A DNA stretch of 64,000 nt, taken from the NCBI GenBank assembly GCA_028716845.1, contig JAQUPF010000012.1, positions 1 to 64,000 on the forward strand, in the 5' to 3' direction. Both the position numbers and the translations under genes were made by a program. The notes beneath the pieces are model-generated. The model made no database searches. It saw only the letters and a list, made by a program, of their open reading frames with translations, and was not told the DNA's origin. This document shows positions 1 through 8,385 of this stretch, piece after piece (position 1 is the first letter of the stretch; every line of letters starts with the position of its first letter). The stretch is from a bacterium. Lineage in GTDB: Bacteria > Auribacterota > Tritonobacteria > UBA1439.

Positions 1-269
1 TGACGCCTCCTTGATGTGGTGTTGCGGTGCTCGTGCACCGCTCCGATGGTGTTCTGACCACTCCATCTTACCGCATCATGGAGGTCTTTTGTCTCAGGCT
101 ATTTGACTCCTATTTTGGACAAGACTCGTCTAACCCTGGAGTTATTGCGGGCCCTGGAAAGGGGACATTATCACTTCGCTATGGCAGCCGCAAGCGAAGG
201 GATTGCGCGGGGAGGACCTATTCCTGTAATCGATAGCGTATCTTCCTCGATCGAACCGGGTCACTCTCC
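1..269. other. No gene recognised at window edge
   Basis: Short open frames exist here but none has a convincing start, codon pattern or recognisable family. The strand opposite the exported gene at 270 was checked for a continuation of that gene's truncated C-terminal motif; none was seen in any frame. The stretch is less GC-rich than the following operons and may be decayed intergenic or mobile DNA. Confidence 0.4.
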
Positions 270-1034
270 CTATCGCCATCCGTAGCCGCGGGCTTCGTCG
301 TAGGCTTCCGTGCCCGAGGGGAGATAACGGGGCGGCGGGGTCGAGGACGCGGGCTGGAAGGTAATCCTAATCGGCATCGGCCAGAGGGTTATCCCGTCGA
401 TATAGGAGGCATGCGCGGGATGCCCATAGAAAAATTGGAATATCGTGTCATATTTGCCCTCTGACTGCAGATATCGCCTGAATGTCCATGTCGATTGCTT
501 AAGTGAACAAGCCCCCAACTGACCTGTCGTAAAGTCAGCCGAATTACGCGAAGTTCCTACCTGTATCCACTCCTGGATCCGTATGGAATCCGTAACAGCG
601 AGCTCGGTCGCGGGACATGCCCAATCGCAATACACATAGCCGCTGAAAGCAGGCGGACAAGAAATGCTCCAGGATGCCACCCCGTCGCCTATCTGGATCT
701 CCGTGCCGTCAGCATGCCGCACGAATATGTCCGCCCAGATCTTGCAGATATGGGGATAGTACATTGCACCCGAGAAAAATCCACCGAACTGATCCGAATT
801 CTCGGGGAGGAGAAGGTTCGCGGACAAACCGTTCACGACACCAGTGAACGACGTGTAATACAACAATTCCGCAGTGACCGCGGGAGAGTATGCGCTATTC
901 GCCGACCCCTCATCGATGATTGCCTCACCTGTCCATATCTGGCTGAGGCATAGCGGCGCTGTGATGACGCACCACATCGCCACCGCCATCAGAGACATCA
1001 CTTCAGTGCGAATCTTCGACGCCGTAATATTCAT
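270..1034 (-). CDS. Exported protein of unknown function ending in an FQP...YGW motif
   Basis: About 254 residues. The start at 1034 is preferred over 1055 because it puts a short basic stretch directly before a hydrophobic signal peptide (MSLMAVAMWCVITAPLCLS, cleavage near residue 32). The rest is rich in aromatic, Ser and Thr residues and contains several Cys (SWSISCPP, CDWACPA), as in a beta-rich exported domain; no enzyme motif is recognised. The last 30 residues (FQPASSTPPPRYLPSG... GYGWR) match the end of the giant exported protein at 10079-14143, and both stop one residue after YGW. An AT-rich upstream zone carries a candidate promoter. The function is unknown. The protein could be truncated, because related motifs that I recall continue into a larger carbohydrate-binding-like domain. 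Confidence 0.65.
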   Translation of the reverse strand: MNITASKIRTEVMSLMAVAMWCVITAPLCLSQIWTGEAIIDEGSANSAYSPAVTAELLYYTSFTGVVNGLSANLLLPENSDQFGGFFSGAMYYPHICKIWADIFVRHADGTEIQIGDGVASWSISCPPAFSGYVYCDWACPATELAVTDSIRIQEWIQVGTSRNSADFTTGQLGACSLKQSTWTFRRYLQSEGKYDTIFQFFYGHPAHASYIDGITLWPMPIRITFQPASSTPPPRYLPSGTEAYDEARGYGWR

Positions 1035-1157
1035 ACGTCGAACTCCGAGAACCAATCAATCCCGACATCCATCGATCGCCGGGGGAAGACGCCGTGCAAC
1101 ATACCACCCCAGCGGCGAAAACAGGTGTGGAATTGCAGATGATTATTATCTAAATGG

Positions 1158-1186
1158 AAGGTAGCAAAACTTCATATTATTGTCAA
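1158..1186 (-). promoter_or_regulatory. Candidate sigma70 promoter of the exported gene
   Basis: On the minus strand a perfect TTGACA (1186-1181) is followed after 17 nt by TACCTT (1163-1158), a weak -10. It lies in an AT-rich patch upstream of the gene starting at 1034 and would give a leader of about 115 nt. Confidence 0.4.
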
Positions 1187-1210
1187 TAGAAATATTCCTA
1201 GATGTCACAA

Positions 1211-1632
1211 CATATTGGAATCAGACCTCTACTATTGACTGAAGGGCGTCAAAGAGGACGATGCACGGATGGCACGGCCGCTGAGAGCTGAATATCCGGG
1301 GGCATGGTATCGCGCCACGAGCCGGGGGAGTGATCGGGTGAGGATATTCGGGGGCGGCAGGGACAGGCGCGGCTTCTCGAGGCGCTGAGAGAGCGCATCG
1401 AGCGGTTCAAGGTGGAAGTGCATTGCCACGTGTTGATCGAGATGAATCATCGATCGAACATACGTTATAATCCTCTCCAGAAGATTGGGGCGGAATTGTG
1501 GGGATAGGGGGAGCGGCGGTGGCGAATACTCACGTGCGGCTTCAGAAGCGGATAGCATGAGACCGGAAACTGGCGAAGCGATTCGTAAGGTACATAAGAG
1601 GCTTGTGAGTATTAAGTAGAGCTCTGACCCCG
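1211..1632 (+). mobile_element. Relic of a REP-associated (IS200-like, Y1) transposase element
   Basis: The left end reads tcagacctctactattgac and the right end (about 1609-1631) reads gtattaagtagagctctgac; the two are imperfect inverted copies, typical of flanks of REP-associated transposase genes. Inside, an ATG at 1269 encodes MARPLRAEYPGAWYRATSRG, the family's characteristic N-terminus. It is broken by a frameshift near 1370, with a further piece (EALRERIERFKVEVHCHVL) in another frame. The distal part, including the catalytic HUH/Tyr region, is deleted and only a short C-terminal-like piece (MRPETGEAIRKVHKRL) remains before the right end. At about 420 bp it is roughly half the usual size, so it is non-functional. 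Confidence 0.75.
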
Positions 1633-1809
1633 AAGCTTGCCCCGAAGTTTTTTGCCGGAACCGGAGCCCCGTCCCGAGATGAAGAGGCCGATCAACAACC
1701 GGATTGAGAGCGGGGCCATCCCCTTCTCCCTCGACCCGCACGAAACCTTCAACCCCGCCGCTCCGGAGGCGCCGGCGCCCTGACGGGCCCCGCCTGGAGA
1801 ACCCGCCCG

Positions 1810-3189
1810 ATGGCCAAGCTGCTGCAGAACAGCGTCCGGCGCGCCCTCTTCCAGATGGCCTTCCCGATGCTGGCCGGGACGGTGGCGCTGAACTCCTACA
1901 ACCTGGCCGACACCTGGTTCGTCTCCCGGCTCGGCACCATCCCCCTGGCCGCGATGGGGTACGTCTTCCCGGTGGTGATGCTCCTGCGTTTCATCGCCGG
2001 GGGGATCGGAACCGGTATCACCACCCTGGCCTCGCACGCCCTCGGCCGGACCGACCGCCGGGACGCCGCCCGGGTGCTCACCCACGGGGCCATCCTGGTC
2101 GTCCTCGTCTCCGCCGCGATCTCGGCCGCCGGCCTCTTCACCGTCACCCCGCTCTTCCGGTTCCTGGGAGCGGACGACCAGGTCCTCCCCCTGATCAGGA
2201 GCTACATGCGGACCTGGTATGCCGGGGCAGTCTTCATGTCCCTGCCGATGATGGGGAACGGCATTTTGATCTCCCTCGGCGACTCGAAGACCGCCAGCCT
2301 GATGATGGTGGCCGGAGCCCTCCTCAACTGCATCCTCGATCCGGTGCTGATCTTCGGCTTATTGGGGTTCCCCGCCCTCGGCATCTGGGGCGCCGCCCTG
2401 GCCACCGTCATCGCCCAAGCGGCCATAGCCGCATGGGTCATCCGCCTGCTCGCGGTCAAGCACTCCCTCCTCCGCTTCTCCCGCCCGGAGATCTCCGTCT
2501 TCAGGCGATCCTGCCGGAGGATCATGGGGTTCGCCGTCCCGGGGTCGATCAGCATGATGCTGATGCCCTTCTCCGCGGCCGTGATCGTCTTCCTGGCCAG
2601 CCGCTGGGGCAACGAGGCCGTGGCCGCGGTCTCCGCCGCCGCCCGGATCGAGACCTTCGCCTTCGTCATCCCGATGGCCCTCGGCATCTCGCTGGTTCCC
2701 TTCGTCAGCCAGAACTTCGGCGGGGGGCGGATCGACCGGATCCGCCAGGCCAAGACGTACGCGGCCGCCTTCGCCTTCGTCTACGGCCTCTTCGTCGCCC
2801 TGCTCTTCTTCCTCGCCGCCCCGTTCCTGGCCGCCGTCTTCACCCGCGATCCGGAGGTGGCCGCCGTCTTCGTACTCTACGTCCGGATCATCTCCTTCGG
2901 CTACGGGATGATGGAGATCCACCGCTACTGCGGCTTCATACTCACCGGGATGCACCGCCCGGCATCCGCCACCGTCCTTAACTTCATCCGGGTCGGCGTC
3001 CTCCTGATCCCGCTCTCCTCGCTGGGGAGCCGCTGCTTCGGCGTTGGGGGGATCTTCGCCGGCCGCCTCCTCACCGACCTTGTCGCCGGGGCCATCGGCC
3101 TGTTCTGGGTCAACCGCCTCCTCCGGCACGGGTGGCCCCAGGCCGAAACGCTCCCGCCGGCGCCCCCTCCCCCGATTATCCCGGATTGA
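1810..3189 (+). CDS. MATE family efflux transporter
   Basis: 459 residues with about 12 hydrophobic segments and the two-lobe repeat expected of MATE/NorM/DinF-type antiporters, which export drugs or metabolites using a Na+ or H+ gradient. The N-terminus (ALFQMAFPMLAGTVALNSYN, then LADTWFVSRLG) is the diagnostic MATE opening. A second-lobe counterpart follows near residue 230 (MGFAVPGSISMMLMPFSAAV) and a short Pro-rich tail closes the protein. Full length for the family. The ribosome-binding site is poor (tggag). A 34-codon ORF at 1680-1783 just upstream matches nothing I know. No regulator is adjacent, and the substrate cannot be inferred. Confidence 0.9.
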   Translation: MAKLLQNSVRRALFQMAFPMLAGTVALNSYNLADTWFVSRLGTIPLAAMGYVFPVVMLLRFIAGGIGTGITTLASHALGRTDRRDAARVLTHGAILVVLVSAAISAAGLFTVTPLFRFLGADDQVLPLIRSYMRTWYAGAVFMSLPMMGNGILISLGDSKTASLMMVAGALLNCILDPVLIFGLLGFPALGIWGAALATVIAQAAIAAWVIRLLAVKHSLLRFSRPEISVFRRSCRRIMGFAVPGSISMMLMPFSAAVIVFLASRWGNEAVAAVSAAARIETFAFVIPMALGISLVPFVSQNFGGGRIDRIRQAKTYAAAFAFVYGLFVALLFFLAAPFLAAVFTRDPEVAAVFVLYVRIISFGYGMMEIHRYCGFILTGMHRPASATVLNFIRVGVLLIPLSSLGSRCFGVGGIFAGRLLTDLVAGAIGLFWVNRLLRHGWPQAETLPPAPPPPIIPD

Positions 3190-3260
3190 CCGGGGAAAGA
3201 TCGGGCTCAAGCGAGCTCTCCTGCTAACCCACAATATCGCCATTGCGATACAATATCCCC

Positions 3261-3533
3261 ATGCCATCCTCAACCTGCTGGTACCTCTACATCATTCGCT
3301 GCCGCGACGGCACCTGGTACTCCGGCATCACCAACAATCTCGACCAGCGGATCAGGGACCACAACCGCGGCAGGGGCTGCCGCTACACGAAATACCGCTG
3401 GCCGGTCCGGCTGGTCTACTCCGAGTCATTCCCGGACAGGAGCAGCGCTCTCAGGAGGGAGGCCCGGATCCAGCGGTGGAGCAGGAGGAGGAAGGAAGAG
3501 ATGATGGGCATCCGCACGCCGGCCCGCAGGTGA
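3261..3533 (+). CDS. GIY-YIG nuclease superfamily protein (UPF0213/YhbQ-like), copy 1
   Basis: 90 residues from the ATG at 3261; an in-frame ATG at 3243 would only add six unconserved residues. The single GIY-YIG domain is visible as WYLYIIRCRDGTWYSGITNN, where YII and YSG are the GIY and YIG elements, followed by the Arg of LDQRIRDHN and the family's RRPVRLVY-like and ALRREARIQRWSR helix. Members are small stand-alone proteins thought to act on DNA or nucleic-acid intermediates; the physiological role is poorly defined. A second full copy lies at 32554 and a degenerate piece near 25027. Confidence 0.85.
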   Translation: MPSSTCWYLYIIRCRDGTWYSGITNNLDQRIRDHNRGRGCRYTKYRWPVRLVYSESFPDRSSALRREARIQRWSRRRKEEMMGIRTPARR

Positions 3534-3772
3534 GTAGATCCTCCTTCGACTTCGCCCAGGATACATTCGCGGGGGCGCCGGAGATATTCCACAAGTGAGA
3601 ATGCCTCCCCGCCACTCCCGAAAGTCCTTGTTATGATATAAAGGAAAGAGAAAGGGGCCTGCTGATCTTGCCGGGTGAAGAAGTCAGGCCGGTGGGCCAC
3701 GCCGATGGGAGGATCACCTCATTGCCGGGATGATTCCTCGGCTCTGGAGAACGGAGGCAGGGGGGCGATACC

Positions 3773-4159
3773 GTGATCAAGGTGAAGAGAGCGTACGAGA
3801 CTCCCCAAGGGGATGACGGTTTCAGGATACTCGTCGACAGGCTCTGGCCGAGGGGATTGAGCAAGGGGAAGGCCGGTGTCGATCTGTGGTTGAAAGACAT
3901 CGCCCCGAGCGCTGAAACCAGGAGATGGTTTGCGCATGACCCGAAGAAATGGAGCCGGTTCAAGCGTCGATACTTCAGGGAGTTGACGGATAAGGGCGAA
4001 CTGCTCGCCCTGATCGAGTCGAAGGCCGGTGAGGTGCACGTAACCCTGCTCCACGGTGCGAAGGAGCAGAAGTTCAACAATGCGGTTGCCCTGAGGGAAT
4101 ATTTGGAGGGGCGGATCAGTGGAAAGCGGAGGAAAGGACGAAAGCCGCCGGGCAATTGA
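3773..4159 (+). CDS. DUF488 family protein
   Basis: 128 residues from a GTG start at 3773, preceded by a purine-rich ggaggcagggggg tract. DUF488 signatures are clear: the N-terminal IKVKRAYE, RILVDRLWPRGLSK near residue 20, WLKDIAPS, then FKRRYFREL and LLHGAKEQKFNNAVALREYL near the C-terminus. The family is widespread and conserved in length; proposed roles in nucleic-acid or stress metabolism are not established. The gene stands alone between non-coding stretches on the same strand as its neighbours. Confidence 0.9.
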   Translation: MIKVKRAYETPQGDDGFRILVDRLWPRGLSKGKAGVDLWLKDIAPSAETRRWFAHDPKKWSRFKRRYFRELTDKGELLALIESKAGEVHVTLLHGAKEQKFNNAVALREYLEGRISGKRRKGRKPPGN

Positions 4160-4447
4160 AGCGGGACACGCCCATGCCGCCTTCCCGCGCTGGACAAGTC
4201 AGGGGCGGAAGACCCCGGCTCCGGGAAGGGGGCCATGCAGGGAGATGGGTGCGTGTCAATTGGAGGGGAACCGAGTTGCAGGAGTCCCATGTGGGCCTTG
4301 TATCTTCGGACCGAGCCGGGGCGTCGAACTCCCTCCCCTTCCGGAGCAAGGCGAAGCACCCCGCTCGGAGGAGCGGGCGCGGCGAAGGCGAGGTTGCTCT
4401 GTCGCCATAGGAGGTAGAGGTGATTCCAAATGAGGAGGGCGAACGGC

Positions 4448-4768
4448 ATGAAACTCGGCATCATCGTGACCCGTCCTGATCCGGAGACCGTCTTCAACGC
4501 ACTGCGCCTGGCCCTGTACAGCCTCGAGCAGGGCGACGAGGTGCGCGTCTTCCTGTCGGGGAAGGGAGTGGAGATGGACAGGATCGATGACCCGAGGTTC
4601 GACGTCAAGGGCCAGGCGAGGAAGGTCCTGGACGCCGGCGGGCGGTTTCTCGCGTGCGGCGCCTGCCTGAAGCTCCGCGAATCAGAAGGCTCGGAAATCT
4701 GTCCCCTCTCCACCCTCAAGGACCAGTACGAACTCGTGAGGGACTCCGACAGGATCGTTACCGTGTAA
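4448..4768 (+). CDS. DsrE/DsrF-like sulfur-relay family protein
   Basis: 106 residues from ATG 4448, chosen because a GGAGG lies about 8 nt upstream; the ATG at 4430 has no such site. Rossmann-like DsrE fold features are visible: KLGIIVTRPDPETVFNALRL at the N-terminus, EVRVFLSGKGVEM in the middle and a conserved CGACLKLR with two Cys near residue 78. DsrE-family proteins pass persulfide sulfur in sulfur oxidation, tRNA thiolation and related relays; this single-subunit type is of unknown specificity. It ends 10 nt before an ABC ATPase gene on the same strand, so it may share its transcript. Confidence 0.8.
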   Translation: MKLGIIVTRPDPETVFNALRLALYSLEQGDEVRVFLSGKGVEMDRIDDPRFDVKGQARKVLDAGGRFLACGACLKLRESEGSEICPLSTLKDQYELVRDSDRIVTV

Positions 4769-4778
4769 ATGGGTTGGT

Positions 4779-5765
4779 ATGGATACCGGCGCTGCTCAAG
4801 CGATCGAGGCGCGGGGCCTCTCCAAGCGGTTCGATGCCGTCCCGGCGGTCGACGGCATCTCCTTCACCGTGCGCCGGGGCGAGCTCTTCGGCTTCCTCGG
4901 CCCCAACGGGGCGGGCAAGACAACCACGATCAACCTGCTCACCGGCCTCGCCCGGCCGGACGCCGGGACCATCGGAATAAACGGCGTTGATTGCTCGACC
5001 GATCCCAAGGCAGCCCAGCATCTGATCGGCGTCGTCCCGGACGAGAGCAACCTCTACCCCGAGCTGACCGGATTCGAGAACCTCTGCTTCTGCGGGGCGC
5101 TCTACGGGATGCGCAAGAACGAACGCCGGGCGCGGGCGGGGGAGCTCCTCGGCGTTTTCGGGTTAGCGGACGCGGCAGACCGGAAATTTGCCGGATATTC
5201 GCGGGGCATGAAGCGAAGGCTCGCCATCGCCGCCGGGATTATCCACGAGCCTCCGATCCTGTTTTTGGATGAGCCGACCACGGGCATCGACGTCGCCGGA
5301 GCCCGGCAGATTCGCCGGCTGATCGCCGATCTCCACGAATCCGGGACGACCGTCTTCCTGACCACGCATTACATCGAGGAGGCGGAGCGGCTCTGCGACC
5401 GGGTGGCCTTCATCGTGGCCGGGCGGATCGTCGGCATCGACACGGTCGAGCGCTTTATCCAGCCGGAGCGGGACAGGCACGTCATGCAGGTGTCCTGCCT
5501 GAACGTGCCGGACGGCACCCTGAGGGAACTCGCAGAAGGCTTCCCCGATTCCCGTTTCCAAGACCTCTCCGGGGGTGTGATCCGGGTCGAGGCGGACAGC
5601 GCCGTTCCCGTCGGCTCCCTGGTGCGCTTTCTGGAGGAGCGGGGCGCCGAGGTGACCGAGGCGAGGAGGATGCGCCCGTCACTGGAGGACGTCTTCGTCC
5701 GGATCACCGGGATTGAGGCCGCCGCCCTGCGCAGGGAGAAGGAGAAGAAGGGGGGCGGCGCGTGA
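4779..5765 (+). CDS. ABC transporter ATP-binding protein (DrrA/CcmA type)
   Basis: 328 residues. The Walker A (GPNGAGKTT, residues 41-49), an ABC signature variant (YSRGMKRRL) and Walker B (ILFLDEPTTGID) are all present, with the switch His in LTTHYIEEAERLCDR. A C-terminal extension of about 100 residues (VMQVSCLNVPDG to SLEDVFVRITG) is typical of the ABC-2 exporter group. The stop overlaps the permease start by 4 nt (GTGA), so translation is coupled. With the next gene it should form an exporter of drugs, lipids or polysaccharide precursors; the substrate is not predictable. Confidence 0.93.
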   Translation: MDTGAAQAIEARGLSKRFDAVPAVDGISFTVRRGELFGFLGPNGAGKTTTINLLTGLARPDAGTIGINGVDCSTDPKAAQHLIGVVPDESNLYPELTGFENLCFCGALYGMRKNERRARAGELLGVFGLADAADRKFAGYSRGMKRRLAIAAGIIHEPPILFLDEPTTGIDVAGARQIRRLIADLHESGTTVFLTTHYIEEAERLCDRVAFIVAGRIVGIDTVERFIQPERDRHVMQVSCLNVPDGTLRELAEGFPDSRFQDLSGGVIRVEADSAVPVGSLVRFLEERGAEVTEARRMRPSLEDVFVRITGIEAAALRREKEKKGGGA

Positions 5766-6499
5766 AGGGGTGGATCGCCTTCTGGAACATTCTGCTGAAG
5801 GATGTGCGGTCGTATTACCTCAAGCCGCCAAACATAAGCTGGGGGTTGCTCTTTCCCCTGGCCTGGACCGCGATGTTCTTCATCCGCTCCGGCCTTGGTT
5901 TTGAAAGTATACCGGCCATTCTCCCGGGGGTGATGGGAATCTCCGTCCTCTTCGGCACCACCAGCATGCTCTCGGTCACCGTGACCTTCGAGAAGAAGGG
6001 TCGGTCGTTCGAGCGCCTGCTCCTCGCCCCCATCCCCCTCGAGGTGCTGATGCTGGCGAAGACCTCGGGAGCCATCCTCTTCGGGACCGCCAACGCCTTC
6101 GTGCCGGTGGTGATCGCCGCCTTCCTGACCGACTTGTCGGGGGTGGACTGGGCGATTCTAACGCCGGCCGTGGTCCTGATCGCCGTCAGCTCCACCTTCC
6201 TCGGCCTGTTTATCGCCGTCGCGGTGAAGGAGGTCTTCGAAGCCCAGACCTTCTCCAACTTCTTCCGCTTCCCGATGATCTTCCTCTGCGGCCTCTTCAT
6301 CCCCCTCGACCGCCTCCCGGTTTTCCTGCGGCCGCTCTCCTATGTTCTTCCTTTGACCTACGGCGCGGACCTTATGCAGGGGGCCGTGAATCACGCCGCC
6401 CGCCTGCCGCTCTTTCTGGATTTTGCGCTCTTGGCCCTTTTCTGCCTCGGTCTCTTCCTGGCAAGCCTCCGGAACATCCGGCGGAAATGGATTCTGTGA
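5762..6499 (+). CDS. ABC-2 type transporter permease
   Basis: 245 residues from a GTG that overlaps the ATPase stop. About six membrane segments are arranged as in ABC2_membrane permeases: VLFGTTSMLSVTVTFEKKGR, then LIAVSSTFLGLFIAV, then a FRFPMIFLCGLFIPLDRLP segment and the terminal LSYVLPLTYGADLMQG motif preceding the last helix. It is the membrane partner of the upstream ATPase. A diverged copy of its last 56 codons plus some 3' flank lies at 14394-14565, joined to a transposase relic. Confidence 0.9.
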   Translation: MKGWIAFWNILLKDVRSYYLKPPNISWGLLFPLAWTAMFFIRSGLGFESIPAILPGVMGISVLFGTTSMLSVTVTFEKKGRSFERLLLAPIPLEVLMLAKTSGAILFGTANAFVPVVIAAFLTDLSGVDWAILTPAVVLIAVSSTFLGLFIAVAVKEVFEAQTFSNFFRFPMIFLCGLFIPLDRLPVFLRPLSYVLPLTYGADLMQGAVNHAARLPLFLDFALLALFCLGLFLASLRNIRRKWIL

Positions 6500-6825
6500 G
6501 ATGGCGGTAATCCTGCGGCGCTGATTATATCCTCCGCTTCTCTCCGGGCGAACTCGAAGCCCCTTCCATCGGTTATGCCGAACGATGAGCCCTCCCGCGG
6601 GTGGAATAAAGTCAAAAGAAAGTTGAATGGGCCAATTGCCTCGGCGCGTCCCGAACGGTACCATGGCCCCCGCAATCTGGGGAGTCTCTGTTCAACGGCG
6701 ATGAAAGGAGGTGTCGTTAGTCGGAAAGAGAAGCGCGCGGATCTCGAACGTCGCCGCGCGTAGTTCGCCCGGGGATCGTTGAGCAGCGCGGAGTAAGGGA
6801 AGGCGGGAACAGGGAGGGAAAGGGA
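6500..6825. other. Intergenic stretch with nothing recognised
   Basis: Only short ORFs without family resemblance were found here. The first 30 bases after the permease stop are still similar to the flank of the permease-tail duplication at 14566-14595. A ggagggaaaggg Shine-Dalgarno for the next gene lies at the end. Confidence 0.4.
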
Positions 6826-7182
6826 ATGAGAAAGGCCGTTATTGCGAGCGTTGTGCTGGCGATCGCCTGCCTGGGCTGTGCCGGCATGAGGTGTCCCGTC
6901 ACGGGCAAGTACCACGGGAAGGAGAAGGGCGGGATGTGGCGCTGCTGCCCGATGCACGGCGAGATGGCCGTGAAGATGATGAAGCCCGCGGTGTTCACCA
7001 CACAGGACGGCGGCGTCATCCTGTTGATGGGCAACAAGCTCGCGAAGTACGACAGGGACCTGGAACTCCAGAAGGAGATAGAGCTGAAGTGCGACAAGGA
7101 AGGCATGAAGAAGATGATGGAGGAGATGTGCGAGGCCTCCCCTCAGTGCAGGATGATGCGCGGGAAATGGGAAAAGAAGTAG
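6826..7182 (+). CDS. Small Cys/Met/His-rich lipoprotein, possible metal binder
   Basis: 118 residues with a lipoprotein signal: hydrophobic ASVVLAIA followed by lipobox CLGC-AG, so the mature protein starts near Cys18. The mature part has a dense set of potential metal ligands: MRCP, MWRCCPMHGEMAVKMMK, then MKKMMEEMCEASPQCRMMRG at the C-terminus. A strong ggagggaaaggg Shine-Dalgarno precedes the ATG. No known family is recognised. The composition suggests binding of a soft metal such as copper, but this is inference. It stands alone; a GC hairpin (about 7220-7247, cgccccgcccc/ggggcggggcg) follows and could terminate transcription although it lacks a T-tract. Confidence 0.7.
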   Translation: MRKAVIASVVLAIACLGCAGMRCPVTGKYHGKEKGGMWRCCPMHGEMAVKMMKPAVFTTQDGGVILLMGNKLAKYDRDLELQKEIELKCDKEGMKKMMEEMCEASPQCRMMRGKWEKK

Positions 7183-7312
7183 CGGGTGGCGCTCGATAGT
7201 GCCGGCATTCGATTAATCGACGCCCCGCCCCCCCCGGGGGCGGGGCGCCGTTCGAGAGGGTTCGGCGCACCCCCCTCTCCAGGCCTCGGGACGAACCGGA
7301 TGCCCCCGTATC

Positions 7313-7522
7313 CACGCGTGCCACCTGCTTCGCTATCTCGAATCGCGGCTCCGGAGCGCCCGATGGCTCCTGATTTGGGAGGCGCTCGGCTGCCGGGGCG
7401 GCCGCTTCAGCGGCATCGCCATGACCTCGGAGCGGATGCTCCTCGGCCGCCTTCGGGAGAAAGGGATCGAGCCGCGCCTCCTGCTTCCGGGCGTGAGTCT
7501 CAAAATCCGCACTATTGCGTAG
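7313..7522 (+). pseudogene. Relic of a uracil-DNA-glycosylase-like gene
   Basis: The frame reads HLLRYLESRLRSARWLLIWE, then ALGCRGGRFSGIAMTSERML. This resembles the motif-A region of a UDG-superfamily subgroup (LL.GEAPG.RG.RFSGI.MTSE). The sequence lacks a start, the conserved GEAPGY has become WEALGC, and the C-terminal catalytic half is missing (stop at 7520). It ends just before the Shine-Dalgarno of the next gene. The assignment rests on recalled family motifs. Confidence 0.5.
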
Positions 7523-7582
7523 GGGCCCTTGCCGAGATTAGAATTCAAGAGATCGGCTCACGCATCGGAAGGAGGATCGATC

Positions 7583-8323
7583 ATGAGCTGCCTGCTGTCC
7601 GGTATCGCCGTTCTGGCATTTCCAACGATCATGCTCGCGGAGGCGGGGAACCATCTCGCCTACAAGGTGGATGGCAAGCCCTACCAGGGCTACTACATCG
7701 ACGCCGGCAGGAACGCTCCGCTCGTTCTGCTCATTCACGACTGGGACGGGCTCACGGATTACGAGATCAAGCGGGCCCAGATGCTCTCCGGGCTGGGTTA
7801 CAGCGTGTGCGCCGCGGATCTGTTCGGCGCCGGCGTGCGGCCGACGAAGGTGGAGGACAGGCGGCAGCGCACGGAGGAGCTCTACAAGGACCGGGAGAAG
7901 ATGCGCACATTGATGTACGCCGCGCTGAACGAGGCCGGGGCACGGGGGGCGAATATCCGGAACGCCGTTGCCGCCGGCTATTGTTTCGGCGGCGCGGCGG
8001 TCCTCGAACTGGCGCGTGCCGGTGCGGATCTCAAGGGTTTCGCCGTGTTCCATGGGGGCCTGGCCACTCCCGAGGGCCAGGACTACTCAAAAACAAAGGG
8101 GGAGATCCTGGTCATGCACGGCACGGCCGACTCATCCATCCCCATGGATCAGTTTGCCGGCCTTGCAAAGGAGCTCGAGTCCGCGGGCGTGGCGCATGAA
8201 ATGGTGACGTACGGCGGCGCCGACCACGCGTTCACCGTGCTCGGCGGGGAACGTTACAATGAGCGCGCGGACAGGAAATCCTGGGCGCGCTTTGTCGATT
8301 TCCTGAGGAGCACGCTGAAATAG
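7583..8323 (+). CDS. Dienelactone hydrolase family alpha/beta-hydrolase, probably exported
   Basis: 246 residues from ATG 7583, supported by an ideal aaggagg Shine-Dalgarno; the ORF extends upstream to 7529 without support. A hydrophobic leader (LLSGIAVLAFPTIMLAEA) looks like a signal peptide. The alpha/beta-hydrolase core follows: LVLLIHDWDGLTDYEI (oxyanion region), the nucleophile elbow GYCFGG with Cys as in dienelactone hydrolases, the acid in MHGTADSSIP and the His in GGADHAFTV. Members cleave lactones or esters; the substrate here is unknown. Its convergent neighbour is the ferric-reductase-like gene. Confidence 0.88.
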   Translation: MSCLLSGIAVLAFPTIMLAEAGNHLAYKVDGKPYQGYYIDAGRNAPLVLLIHDWDGLTDYEIKRAQMLSGLGYSVCAADLFGAGVRPTKVEDRRQRTEELYKDREKMRTLMYAALNEAGARGANIRNAVAAGYCFGGAAVLELARAGADLKGFAVFHGGLATPEGQDYSKTKGEILVMHGTADSSIPMDQFAGLAKELESAGVAHEMVTYGGADHAFTVLGGERYNERADRKSWARFVDFLRSTLK

Positions 8324-8385
8324 GTACCCTCCGCATATTCGTCGCACGGCATCCCTTCCCGGACAACAGGCAGGACGTCACCGGA

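Noticed and set aside
4160-4447. Short ORFs and a possible small RNA between the DUF488 and DsrE genes
   Set aside because: No stable conserved structure, promoter or protein family could be recognised.
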